Source: Propionivibrio sp.
Lineage (GTDB): Bacteria; Pseudomonadota; Gammaproteobacteria; Burkholderiales; Rhodocyclaceae
Length of the DNA: 58,105 nucleotides
Direction of reading: 5' to 3'
NCBI GenBank assembly: GCA_029975435.1
Contig: JARKPC010000112.1
Location: 1 to 58,105, forward strand
Positions within the stretch are counted from its first letter, which is position 1, and the number at the start of each line of letters is the position of its first letter. Below are positions 1 through 14,101 of the stretch, in pieces. The position numbers and the translations under genes are program-made. A model generated the notes under the pieces. It had not been told where the DNA came from, made no database searches, and was given only the letters and a program-made list of their open reading frames with translations.

Positions 1-28
1 AAAAATGCAGCCGGCCGGCTGCATTTTT
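1..28. terminator. Bidirectional intrinsic terminator
   Basis: A perfect 28-nt palindrome: an A5 run, a GC-rich core (TGCAGCCGG and its complement) and a T-run. It would fold and terminate on either strand. It lies just beyond the slyD stop, so it can end the bcp-slyD transcript and any gene arriving from the left edge. Confidence 0.85.
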
Positions 29-65
29 TGTCTGGCGAAAGAGTCTGGCGGAAGATCTAGCCCGT

Positions 66-557
66 TCAGTCGTCCTCGCACTCACCGTCGTGAATGTGCC
101 CATGTTCGATTTCCTCTGCGCTGGCAGGCCGCACTGCGGTCACCGTGCAGGTGAATATCAGGGCCATGCCGGCCAAGGGATGATTTCCATCCAGCACCAC
201 TCGGTCATCGGCAACCTCGGTCACGCGGTATATCATGACTTCGTCCTCATCGCCTCCTTCCGGCAGGCCTTCGAATTGCATGCCGACCTGAAGTTCCTTG
301 GGAAACGACTTGCGCGGTTCGATCTGGATCAAGTCCGCATCGTATTCGCCGAAGGCATCGTCGGGCTGCATCTTGACGACGACCGATTCGCCGACCTTCT
401 TGCCCTGCAGGGCTTCCTCGATCATCGGAAAGATATCGTCGTAACCGCCGTGCAGATACACCAGCGGTTCCTTGCCGGCATCAACCAGTTCCCCATCGGG
501 ATCTGTGACGTTGTAGTCGAGGGTAACGACCGTGTTCTTGACAACTTGCATGTTCAT
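66..557 (-). CDS. slyD: SlyD-type FKBP peptidyl-prolyl cis-trans isomerase
   Basis: A 163-residue cytosolic FKBP-fold prolyl isomerase and chaperone. The N-terminal half-barrel (VVTLDYNVTDPDGELVD) and the FPMIEEALQGKKVGE segment are FKBP hallmarks. An insert-in-flap domain follows, then the returning strand GNHPLAGMAL. The C-terminus is only a short His/Asp/Cys tail (HGHIHDGECEDD), much shorter than the metal-binding tail of E. coli SlyD, so nickel delivery is uncertain. The ATG at 557 overlaps the bcp stop by 4 nt (ATGA), indicating translational coupling. The reading frame is open upstream, but that part does not resemble an FKBP. A second ATG lies two codons in. Confidence 0.87.
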   Translation of the reverse strand: MNMQVVKNTVVTLDYNVTDPDGELVDAGKEPLVYLHGGYDDIFPMIEEALQGKKVGESVVVKMQPDDAFGEYDADLIQIEPRKSFPKELQVGMQFEGLPEGGDEDEVMIYRVTEVADDRVVLDGNHPLAGMALIFTCTVTAVRPASAEEIEHGHIHDGECEDD

Positions 558-1024
558 GAATTGAGTTCCTTCACCGCGCGCAAGACTTCGAGCGCGTGGC
601 CCTTGGCGTTGACTCCGTACAGCACGAAACGGAGGACGCCCTGTTTGTCGATAACGAAAGTCGAGCGGACGATGCCGTGCTTTTTCACCCCGTCGACTTC
701 CTTCAATTGCCACACACCGTACTGCTTGCAGGCGACACCTTCCGAATCCGACAGCAAGCGCACCGAGATGCCATGCTTGTCGCGGAATTCGGCGTGCTTG
801 ATGCAATCGTCGCGGCTGATGCCGAATACGATGCACCCATGCCGCGAGAACTCGTCTTCATGATCGGAGAAATCGGTGGCTTCCAGCGTGCAGGTTGGAG
901 TGTCGTCTCTCGGGTAAAAGAAAAGGATGACATGATTCTTGCCCTGATACTGGGTGATATCGACGTTCTCCATATCCGCATCGGGGAGGACGAACATCGG
1001 TGCCGCTTGTCCCTCTTTCAGCAT
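554..1024 (-). CDS. bcp: Thioredoxin-dependent thiol peroxidase, Bcp/PrxQ family
   Basis: A 156-residue peroxiredoxin that reduces hydrogen peroxide and organic hydroperoxides using thioredoxin. The peroxidatic motif FYPRDDTPTCT places the catalytic cysteine at 45. The usual PrxQ resolving cysteine five residues on is Thr50 here. Cys64, Cys74 and Cys99 remain, and Cys99 matches a cysteine of E. coli Bcp, so an atypical disulfide or 1-Cys mechanism is possible. The length is normal. It is the first gene of a two-gene operon with slyD and is divergent from the SIMPL gene, with about 180 bp of shared promoter region. Confidence 0.9.
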   Translation of the reverse strand: MLKEGQAAPMFVLPDADMENVDITQYQGKNHVILFFYPRDDTPTCTLEATDFSDHEDEFSRHGCIVFGISRDDCIKHAEFRDKHGISVRLLSDSEGVACKQYGVWQLKEVDGVKKHGIVRSTFVIDKQGVLRFVLYGVNAKGHALEVLRAVKELNS

Positions 1025-1201
1025 GTTGCCTCCTCAAAGACCCTGACTTATCGCCGCGAAGCGATCAAGTTGGCCGGATTGTATCAATCTTCTGCCGCGC
1101 GACCACACGTTAACATTACATCAGGCGCGCTAGAATTAAACTGCTGACTTTGACGCAGACAGCGGGCAATCGAAATGATTCGATCACTGACCGGAGAAGC
1201 A

Positions 1202-1885
1202 ATGAACCGACTATCGATCCTGAAACAGACATTCGCTATTTTTTTCCTGCTGATGGTGGGTACCGTAACCGCGTCGGCTGGGCTCGTTGTGGAACTGTCG
1301 TCGGAAGCCAGCCGGCCGGCAAACAATGATCTGGCGCAGGCCACGGTTTCCGCGGAAGCAACGGGCGCAACTCCCGGCGAATTATCGAGGCAGATCAACA
1401 ACGCCATTTCCGAGGCGCTGAAAACGGCCAAGGGGTATCCGGCCGTCAAGGCCAAGACCAGCGGCACCAACACCTATCCGGTGTACGCGAAGAACGGGAA
1501 GATCGAGTCCTGGCGCATGCGTTCTGATATTTCGCTGGAGTCTGGAGACACCGCGGCGTTGTCGGAACTACTCGGAAAACTGCAAGCCTACCTGGGGGTT
1601 TCGAGCCTCAACATGCTCCCGGCGCCCGAAACGCGCCGAAAGGCAGAGAACGAGGCGATGCTTGACGCCATTGTCCTGTTCAAGGCGCGCTCAAAACTGG
1701 TGGCCGAGGCCATGGGAAAGAACTACAGCATCACGCACCTGACAGTCAGTACCGGGGGTCGTTTTGCTCAGCCGGTTATGCGAGCATCCAGGGCCATGTC
1801 CGCCGAAGCAGCGGTGCCCATGCCTATGGAGTCGGGCGAGTCGCTGGTTACCGTATCCGTTTCGGGAAAGATCGAGATCGAGTAG
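1202..1885 (+). CDS. Exported SIMPL-domain (DUF541) protein
   Basis: A 227-residue protein with a signal peptide (hydrophobic stretch IFFLLMVGTVTASA) followed by one SIMPL/DUF541 domain. Periplasmic or outer-membrane location is therefore likely. The start at 1202 is chosen because a GGAGA Shine-Dalgarno precedes it by a few bases; an in-frame ATG at 1175 lacks one. E. coli YggE of this family has been linked to oxidative-stress resistance, but no enzymatic activity is established. Its position divergent from the peroxidase bcp fits a stress role only by inference. Confidence 0.8.
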   Translation: MNRLSILKQTFAIFFLLMVGTVTASAGLVVELSSEASRPANNDLAQATVSAEATGATPGELSRQINNAISEALKTAKGYPAVKAKTSGTNTYPVYAKNGKIESWRMRSDISLESGDTAALSELLGKLQAYLGVSSLNMLPAPETRRKAENEAMLDAIVLFKARSKLVAEAMGKNYSITHLTVSTGGRFAQPVMRASRAMSAEAAVPMPMESGESLVTVSVSGKIEIE

Positions 1886-1915
1886 AAGCGCGATCGAGAC
1901 TGACGAACCTTGAAG

Positions 1916-2236
1916 CTACGGCTTGGCCCCTGAGGATTCCTTGGCCGGCCGCGCGTTGCCGGGAGCTGTTTCCGGAATCTGGACGAAGACTTCGTCCTGC
2001 CGGATCATGCCGAGTTCAAAACGCGCACGTTCCTCGATTGCGTCGTAGCCCTGCTTGAGATCGCGCACCTCGGCATCGAGTCCGGCATTGCGGATTTCCA
2101 GCTTTCGGTTGCCTTCTTTCTGCTGCTGCAGTTGCTGGTCCACTTCCCAGACGCGCAACCAACCGCCCTTGCCTAGCCAGAGCGGGTACTGCAGCATCAC
2201 GAGCAGGGCGATCAGGGCGATGGATAGCCAGCGCAT
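1916..2236 (-). CDS. ftsB: Cell division protein FtsB
   Basis: A 106-residue bitopic inner-membrane protein of the divisome FtsQ-FtsL-FtsB subcomplex. It has a short cytoplasmic start (MRW), one membrane helix ([17 protein letters not shown]) and a coiled coil ([20 protein letters not shown]), then the conserved [16 protein letters not shown] region. A Pro/Ala-rich tail ends it. It follows eno, as in many proteobacteria. The ATG at 2236 has no Shine-Dalgarno upstream; the minus strand there is a pyrimidine-rich 7-bp tandem repeat, so translation may be weak or coupled in an unusual way. Confidence 0.92.
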   Translation of the reverse strand: MRWLSIALIALLVMLQYPLWLGKGGWLRVWEVDQQLQQQKEGNRKLEIRNAGLDAEVRDLKQGYDAIEERARFELGMIRQDEVFVQIPETAPGNARPAKESSGAKP

Positions 2237-2243
2237 CGAATCA

Positions 2244-2278
2244 GTGAGGAGTAAGGAGTGAAGAGTGAGGAGCAAAGG
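2244..2278. repeat. 7-bp tandem repeat between eno and ftsB
   Basis: Five consecutive 7-nt units of the form GTRARGA: GTGAGGA, GTAAGGA, GTGAAGA, GTGAGGA, and a decayed GCAAAGG. The strand carrying ftsB reads this as a CTCCTCAC-type pyrimidine tract directly before the ftsB start. Such arrays are typical of slipped-strand length variation. Confidence 0.75.
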
Positions 2279-2324
2279 CCGCGGCCGCGCCCATCATTCG
2301 TCTCGCTCCCCCTCGCTCGCTCTC

Positions 2325-3620
<1,296 letters not shown>

Positions 3621-3668
3621 TTATCAAAGATGATCAAGCAAGCTGCCACCCGGAATTACCGGCGGCAT

Positions 3669-6280
<2,612 letters not shown>

Positions 6281-6313
6281 TCACACGAAACAATGCACTA
6301 TCCCGAGAACAAA

Positions 6314-6997
6314 ATGAATCGCTCGCATCGATCGACACAAACCGGCCATTCGCGCCCCGTATCGTCATGTCCGGCACGCCTGGCAATGGTCCTGGCGGCA
6401 TGCCTTCTCGCTCTCTCGCTCGCGGGATGCGGCAAGAAAGTCGAGAAACCCAAGGACACGCAGCCATTGGTCATGAACGGCAAGTTCCCCATAGCCGAAC
6501 CGGCCCTGTCCAACGCCGTCATTCGTGGCGACATTGCAGAAATCCAGAAGATTATTGGCAACGGCGCCGACATGGACACCAGGGATGCTCTTGGCCGCAC
6601 ACCGCTGCACATCGCTGCCTTCTACGGGCGCGTCAAGATCATTGAACTGCTCATTGACAGCGGCGCGGATGTCAATGCCAAGGACCATACCGGCATGACA
6701 CCGCTGCACGCCGCCGCAATCTCCGGGGGACGACCGAGCGTGCAAGCCCTGCTGGACAAACAGGCAGACATCGGCGTCCGGACCGAAGCCGGGCAAACGG
6801 CTCTGCATCTGTCAGCGGCAACCGGACAACCCAAATTGAGCCGATTTCTGATCGAACGCGGCGCCGATCCGCAGAAAAAGGATTTTGACGGCCACACGCC
6901 GCTGTATTTCGCCAAGAAGAACTACCACCCGCAGACAACCGCCACGCTAGAGCAAGCCATCGCCAAGAAGCCGTCCTCGCCGGCTGCGCAGAAGTAG
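6314..6997 (+). CDS. Ankyrin-repeat lipoprotein
   Basis: A 227-residue protein with a lipoprotein signal peptide: hydrophobic AMVLAACLLALSLAGC, lipobox LAGC, lipidated Cys39. About four ankyrin repeats follow between residues 64 and 200, with clear TPLHIAAFYGRVKIIELLIDSGAD-type units. It probably acts as a periplasmic or membrane-anchored protein-binding scaffold; the partner is unknown. An earlier in-frame ATG at 6293 exists but has no better ribosome-binding site. Its stop codon directly abuts the convergent lexA stop with no spacer, so the two 3' ends must interact transcriptionally. Confidence 0.83.
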   Translation: MNRSHRSTQTGHSRPVSSCPARLAMVLAACLLALSLAGCGKKVEKPKDTQPLVMNGKFPIAEPALSNAVIRGDIAEIQKIIGNGADMDTRDALGRTPLHIAAFYGRVKIIELLIDSGADVNAKDHTGMTPLHAAAISGGRPSVQALLDKQADIGVRTEAGQTALHLSAATGQPKLSRFLIERGADPQKKDFDGHTPLYFAKKNYHPQTTATLEQAIAKKPSSPAAQK

Positions 6998-7600
6998 TTA
7001 CATCGCCTCGCCACCGCGGATCAACCCGACGGCGATTCCTTCGATTTCCAGCGGCTGTCGGCGTGTGTCGACAACAATCGGGGCGAAGTCTGGATTTTCC
7101 GCAATGAGTTCGACAACGCTGCCATGCCGACGGTAACGCTTGACCGTCACATCGTCTTCGAGACGCGCCACGACGATCTGCCCGTTGCGCGCTTCGCTGC
7201 TCCGATGAACGGCCAACAAATCGCCGTCGAGGATGCCGGCATTGATCATCGACAATCCACGCACGCGCAGAAGGAAATCGGCACGCGGCTTGAACAGACT
7301 GGCATCGAGCGCATAACGCGCCTGCACGTTTTCCACGGCTAGGATCGGACTGCCCGCGGCGACACTGCCGATCAGCGGCAACCCCAGTTGCTCGACCAAC
7401 CGGATACCCCGCGCGGAACCGGGCTCCAAAACGATCACTCCCTTCTTGGCCAGCGCCCTGAGGTGTTCCTCGGCAGCGTTGTGCGAGGCAAAGCTGAAGG
7501 CGTTGGCAATTTCGGCTCGCGTTGGCGGCGCGCCAAGAACCTCCAACGAATTGCGGATGAAATCGAGTATTTCCTGCTGGCGCGGCGTAAGTTTCACCAT
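6998..7600 (-). CDS. lexA: SOS repressor LexA
   Basis: A 200-residue repressor of DNA-damage genes. The N-terminal winged helix ([27 protein letters not shown]) is followed by the autocleavage Ala82-Gly83 bond in VAAGSP and the S24-type Ser117/Lys154 dyad in RGLSMINAG and VTVKRY. The start is set by the family length and the conserved MVKLTPRQ. It should be autoregulated through the SOS box 24-39 bp upstream of the ATG. Confidence 0.97.
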   Translation of the reverse strand: MVKLTPRQQEILDFIRNSLEVLGAPPTRAEIANAFSFASHNAAEEHLRALAKKGVIVLEPGSARGIRLVEQLGLPLIGSVAAGSPILAVENVQARYALDASLFKPRADFLLRVRGLSMINAGILDGDLLAVHRSSEARNGQIVVARLEDDVTVKRYRRHGSVVELIAENPDFAPIVVDTRRQPLEIEGIAVGLIRGGEAM

Positions 7601-7623
7601 GGCGGTTTTCTCCGAGTCGTATG

Positions 7624-7639
7624 CTGTATTTTTATACAG
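7624..7639. promoter_or_regulatory. LexA operator (SOS box)
   Basis: CTGTATTTTTATACAG matches the CTGT-N8-ACAG consensus exactly. It sits inside a longer 26-bp imperfect palindrome (7619-7644; 11 of 13 paired positions match). Its location between yvcK and the lexA start implies lexA autoregulation. Confidence 0.95.
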
Positions 7640-7677
7640 CATACGTAAAAACGCAAGCCGACCGCAACCGGGTCTGA

Positions 7678-8667
7678 TTATCTGATCCAGCCGCTGGCAA
7701 AATCCTCGATGGTGCGCGACAGTTTGTGCGGATCGTGGCGGATGTAGTCGGTTTCGCTGGTGAAATCGCGCTCCACGATCTTGATGCCCTTCTGTGCCAG
7801 CAACTGACGGTCCCGCAGGCGGACCGGGATCTTGCCCTCCGCCTCGTATTTCTGGACCAGGCTGCGGCGCAATTCGCCGTTGTTGACCAGCAGATAGTCG
7901 ATCGCTCCCTCCCCGAGATACTGTTCGAGCACCCGCACGAAATCCTCGACGGCGAAACCATCGGTTTCGCCATGCTTGGTCATGATGTTGCATACGTAGA
8001 TAATCTTGGCCGCAGAGTTGCGCAACGCGTCGACCATACCCTTGCACAGCAGGTTGGGAACGATGCTCGTATACAAATCCCCGGGGCCAATGATCACATA
8101 GTCCGAGTTATCGATCGCTTCCTTGGCCCGTGGGTTCAGGCATCCTCCCCCGAGCAGGAACGCATCGCGGATGGGAATGCTGGCATCGTGTTTCGGCACA
8201 TCGATATCCGTTTCGCCGAGGATTCTCTCGCCGTTCTCCAGCGTCACTCCCAGGCTGACATTGTCGAGCGTCACCGGGATGACCTTGCCATGTACGTTGA
8301 ACATTTCGGAGAGTTCCTCGATGCCGCGCTCGAAGTCCCCCACGATGTCGGTCAATGCGGTCAGCAGCAGGTTTCCGACGGTATGGCCGGCGATGCGCCG
8401 CCCCTCCTTGAAGCGATATTCGAACAACCGGCGGACAACCTCGGTATCCTCCGCCAGTGCCACGATCGCCCGGCGCACGTCGCCCGGCGGCAGAATGCCG
8501 AATTCGTCCCGCAGTTCGCCGGTCGACCCGCCCGAATCGGCAACCGTGACGATGGCCGCCAGATTCAGTCGCCGGTTTTTGCCGAGGCCTGACAGGACGT
8601 TGAACGTCCCGGTGCCGCCACCAATGGTGGTGATGTTGCATTTCAATTCCGAGTGCTGTTTGCGCAT
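7678..8667 (-). CDS. YvcK/CofD-like gluconeogenesis factor
   Basis: A 329-residue cytosolic protein of the YvcK (CofD-like) family, which binds UDP-sugars and links carbon status to cell-wall synthesis in Bacillus. Evidence: the N-terminal nucleotide loop [15 protein letters not shown], the motif [25 protein letters not shown], the segment [14 protein letters not shown], and [17 protein letters not shown] with [13 protein letters not shown]. Family length is normal. lexA follows 77 bp downstream on the same strand, behind its own SOS promoter, and dapC is divergent. Confidence 0.88.
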   Translation of the reverse strand: MRKQHSELKCNITTIGGGTGTFNVLSGLGKNRRLNLAAIVTVADSGGSTGELRDEFGILPPGDVRRAIVALAEDTEVVRRLFEYRFKEGRRIAGHTVGNLLLTALTDIVGDFERGIEELSEMFNVHGKVIPVTLDNVSLGVTLENGERILGETDIDVPKHDASIPIRDAFLLGGGCLNPRAKEAIDNSDYVIIGPGDLYTSIVPNLLCKGMVDALRNSAAKIIYVCNIMTKHGETDGFAVEDFVRVLEQYLGEGAIDYLLVNNGELRRSLVQKYEAEGKIPVRLRDRQLLAQKGIKIVERDFTSETDYIRHDPHKLSRTIEDFASGWIR

Positions 8668-8776
8668 GGTGTCATGCCATCCCTTTTTTCATCCCCGCCG
8701 GCCACTGCTGCGGCACAGCCATTTGCGCGATGCTTCCTTTATAATCGCTTTCCCATCCCCGTTCCATGCCAAGACA

Positions 8777-9970
8777 GTGAATCCCAATCTCAGCAAGCTG
8801 CAAACCTACCCATTTGAAAAGCTGCGCCAGCTGATGGCCGGCGTGATCCCAAACCCCGATCTGTGTGAAGTCAAACTTTATATCGGCGAGCCACAACACG
8901 AGACCCCCGGATTCATCAAGGATGCCCTGATTGCCGGCTTGGGTGGCCTGTCGAGCTATCCTACCACGCTCGGACAACCGGCATTGAGACAAGCCATTGC
9001 CGCATGGATGAAGAATCGCTACGGGCTCGACGGCATCAACCCGGAGACCGAGATCATTCCGGTCAACGGCTCCCGCGAAGCGCTGTTTTCCTTCATCCAG
9101 ACGGCAATCGACCCGACTCGCGGCTACGTGCCGCTGGTCGTCAGCCCCAACCCGTTCTATCAGATTTACGAAGGCGGGGCCTATCTGGCCGGCGCCGATG
9201 TCCGCTTCCTCAACTCGGTACAGGAAAACAACTTCGCCTTCGACTATGCCTGCCTGTCGGAAGAGGAATGGCGTCGGGTGCAATTGCTGATTGTCTGCTC
9301 GCCCGCCAACCCGACCGGCAAGGTGCTGGATCTGAACGACTGGAAAGAACTTTTCGCCCTGTCCGACAAGTACGGTTTCGTCATCGCTTCTGACGAGTGT
9401 TATTCGGAGATCTACTTCGACGAGGCCAAGCCGCCGCTGGGCGGCATGCAGGCGGCAAAGTTGCTGGGGCGCAGCTTCGACCGCCTGGTCATGCTCTCCA
9501 GCCTGTCCAAACGATCCAACGTGCCCGGCATGCGTTCCGGCTTCGTGGCGGGCGACGCCGCGGTACTCAAGCAGTACCTGCTCTACCGTACCTACCATGG
9601 CAGCGCCATGAGCCCGGCAATACAGGCCGCCAGCATCGCCGCCTGGAAGGACGAAGCGCACGTCGTCGCCAACCGCGAACAGTATCGGCAGAAATTCGCC
9701 GCCGTCACCCCGCTGCTGAGCCAGGTGCTCGGCACTTCGATGCCCGACGCCAGTTTCTACCTGTGGGCGAGAACTCCGATTCCGGATACCGAGTTCGCCC
9801 GGCGGCTGGCCGCTGACTATAATGTCCATGTTCTGCCGGGCAGCTTCCTCGCGCGTCCCGCGCACGGAATCAACCCGGGTGCCGGATATGTGCGCATCGC
9901 CCTGGTGGCGCCGCTGGCGGATTGTCTCGACGCCGCCAACCGCATTCAACAGTTCGTTTCACACCTCTAG
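8777..9970 (+). CDS. dapC: Succinyldiaminopimelate aminotransferase
   Basis: A 397-residue fold-type I PLP aminotransferase converting N-succinyl-2-amino-6-ketopimelate to N-succinyl-LL-diaminopimelate for lysine and peptidoglycan. The PLP lysine is Lys245 ([16 protein letters not shown]); [10 protein letters not shown] and [12 protein letters not shown] are family motifs. Start is a GTG at 8777, where homology begins ([16 protein letters not shown]); no ATG is available nearby in frame. The function is supported by dapD 10 bp downstream and dapE two genes on. Confidence 0.92.
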   Translation: MNPNLSKLQTYPFEKLRQLMAGVIPNPDLCEVKLYIGEPQHETPGFIKDALIAGLGGLSSYPTTLGQPALRQAIAAWMKNRYGLDGINPETEIIPVNGSREALFSFIQTAIDPTRGYVPLVVSPNPFYQIYEGGAYLAGADVRFLNSVQENNFAFDYACLSEEEWRRVQLLIVCSPANPTGKVLDLNDWKELFALSDKYGFVIASDECYSEIYFDEAKPPLGGMQAAKLLGRSFDRLVMLSSLSKRSNVPGMRSGFVAGDAAVLKQYLLYRTYHGSAMSPAIQAASIAAWKDEAHVVANREQYRQKFAAVTPLLSQVLGTSMPDASFYLWARTPIPDTEFARRLAADYNVHVLPGSFLARPAHGINPGAGYVRIALVAPLADCLDAANRIQQFVSHL

Positions 9971-9980
9971 GAAATATCAA

Positions 9981-10802
9981 ATGCAGCAATTCCAACAGAT
10001 CATCGAAGAAGCTTGGGAAGACCGCGCCTCCCTGCAGCCCGGGACCGCTCCCGCCAAGGTTGGCGAAGCCGTTGCAAAAGTACTTGCCGAACTCGACGCC
10101 GGCACACTGCGCGTGTCCGAGAAGGTCGACAGCGAATGGATCACTCATCAGTGGATCAAGAAAGCAGTTCTGCTTTCATTCCGCCTTGAAGACAACGTCG
10201 TAATGGACAACGGACCTATGCGCTACTTCGACAAGGTGCCGACCAAGTTTGCGCAATACAATACCGAGCAATTCAAGCGCGGCGGCTTCCGCGTCGTGCC
10301 GCCGGCCACAGTCCGCCGCGGGAGCTTCATCGGCAAGAATGTGGTGCTGATGCCCTCCTACGTCAACATCGGCGCCTATGTCGATGAAGGCACGATGGTC
10401 GACACCTGGGCCACCGTCGGTTCCTGCGCGCAGATCGGCAAGAACGTGCATCTTTCGGGCGGCGTCGGCATCGGCGGCGTGCTGGAGCCTCTGCAGGCCA
10501 ATCCGACGATCATCGAGGACAACTGCTTCATCGGCGCGCGCTCGGAAATCGTCGAGGGCGTCATCGTCGGCGAGGGGTCGGTGATCTCGATGGGCGTCTA
10601 TATCGGCCAATCGACCAAGATCTTCGACCGCGAGACTGGCGAGGTCAGCTATGGCCGCATTCCGCCCGGGTCGGTGGTGGTTTCCGGCAACCTGCCTTCG
10701 AAAGACGGCAGCTACAGCCTGTACTGCGCCGTGATCGTCAAAAAGGTCGATGCAAAGACGCGCGCCAAGACGAGCATCAACGATCTGCTGCGCGGCGACT
10801 GA
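9981..10802 (+). CDS. dapD: Tetrahydrodipicolinate N-succinyltransferase
   Basis: A 273-residue trimeric acyltransferase using succinyl-CoA to open and succinylate tetrahydrodipicolinate, the step before DapC. An N-terminal helical domain ([15 protein letters not shown]) precedes a left-handed beta-helix of hexapeptide repeats ([31 protein letters not shown]). The C-terminal ends [13 protein letters not shown]. The start is an ATG 10 bp after dapC. Confidence 0.97.
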   Translation: MQQFQQIIEEAWEDRASLQPGTAPAKVGEAVAKVLAELDAGTLRVSEKVDSEWITHQWIKKAVLLSFRLEDNVVMDNGPMRYFDKVPTKFAQYNTEQFKRGGFRVVPPATVRRGSFIGKNVVLMPSYVNIGAYVDEGTMVDTWATVGSCAQIGKNVHLSGGVGIGGVLEPLQANPTIIEDNCFIGARSEIVEGVIVGEGSVISMGVYIGQSTKIFDRETGEVSYGRIPPGSVVVSGNLPSKDGSYSLYCAVIVKKVDAKTRAKTSINDLLRGD

Positions 10803-10839
10803 TTTTTTCTTTTTTTCGCGTGAACGCGGCGGAGATAGC

Positions 10840-13160
<2,321 letters not shown>

Positions 13161-13175
13161 CTGCAGACAAGCCAC

Positions 13176-14081
13176 GTGACTCCCGACCTATACAAACAAG
13201 CCCAGAACGAACTCTCCACGCTGCGCGACCTGATGCGCTTTGCCGTCAGCCGCTTCAACGAGGCCGGCATCTTCTTCGGCCATGGCTCCGACAACGCGTG
13301 GGACGAAGCTGCCTACCTGCTCCTGCATTCCCTGCACCTGCCGGTGGACCAGCTCGATCCCTACATGGATGCGCGCCTGACCAGTGACGAACGTACCGCC
13401 GCTCTCGAGATCGTCCGGCGCCGCATCGCCGAGCGTCTCCCGGCAGCCTATCTGACCAAGGAAGCATGGCTCGGCGATTTTCGTTTTCATGTCGATGAGC
13501 GGGTTATCGTTCCCCGCTCTCACATCGCCGAACTTCTGCGCGAACAGTTGAGCCCGTGGGTCAATGATCCCTGGGCGGTGGGACGGGTTCTCGACATGTG
13601 TACCGGCTCGGGATGCCTAGCCATCCTGGCGGCCGACGCGTTCCCCGAAGCCGCTGTCGATGCGGTCGACCTGTCACCGGATGCCCTGGCTGTCGCCCGG
13701 ATCAACGTCGAGGACTACGGCCTCGGCGAACGTATTCGCCTGATCCAGTCGGATGCTTTTTCCGCGATTCCCGCCGAAAAATACGACATCATCATCTCGA
13801 ACCCGCCTTATGTAAACGCCGAGTCGATGGCCGGCCTGCCCGAGGAGTATCGGAGAGAGCCCGAGCTGGCCTTGGCCAGCGGAGAGGACGGCCTCGATTT
13901 CGTGCGCGTCCTGCTCAAGGAAGCGGCTCAGCATCTCAACCCCGACGGAATCCTGGTGGTCGAAATCGGCCACAACAAGGACGAACTGGAGCGCACGTTC
14001 CCCCGGCTTTCGTTCGTCTGGCTCGATACGAGCGCCGGCGACCGCTTCGTGTTCTTGCTTCGACACAAGGATCTGAAGTAA
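13176..14081 (+). CDS. prmB: Ribosomal protein L3 N5-glutamine methyltransferase PrmB
   Basis: A 301-residue SAM-dependent enzyme methylating a glutamine of ribosomal protein L3. It has an N-terminal helical domain, the SAM-binding loop DMCTGSGCLAILAADAFPEA and the diagnostic NPPY glutamine-methyltransferase motif (IISNPPYVNAESM). It is assigned PrmB rather than PrmC because of the long N-terminal region with AAYLLLHSLHLP and ERLPAAYLTKEAWLGDFRF. The start is GTG. It is the last gene of the dap run and convergent with the sensor kinase. Confidence 0.92.
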   Translation: MTPDLYKQAQNELSTLRDLMRFAVSRFNEAGIFFGHGSDNAWDEAAYLLLHSLHLPVDQLDPYMDARLTSDERTAALEIVRRRIAERLPAAYLTKEAWLGDFRFHVDERVIVPRSHIAELLREQLSPWVNDPWAVGRVLDMCTGSGCLAILAADAFPEAAVDAVDLSPDALAVARINVEDYGLGERIRLIQSDAFSAIPAEKYDIIISNPPYVNAESMAGLPEEYRREPELALASGEDGLDFVRVLLKEAAQHLNPDGILVVEIGHNKDELERTFPRLSFVWLDTSAGDRFVFLLRHKDLK

Positions 14082-14101
14082 GCAAACTTACCGACACACC
14101 A

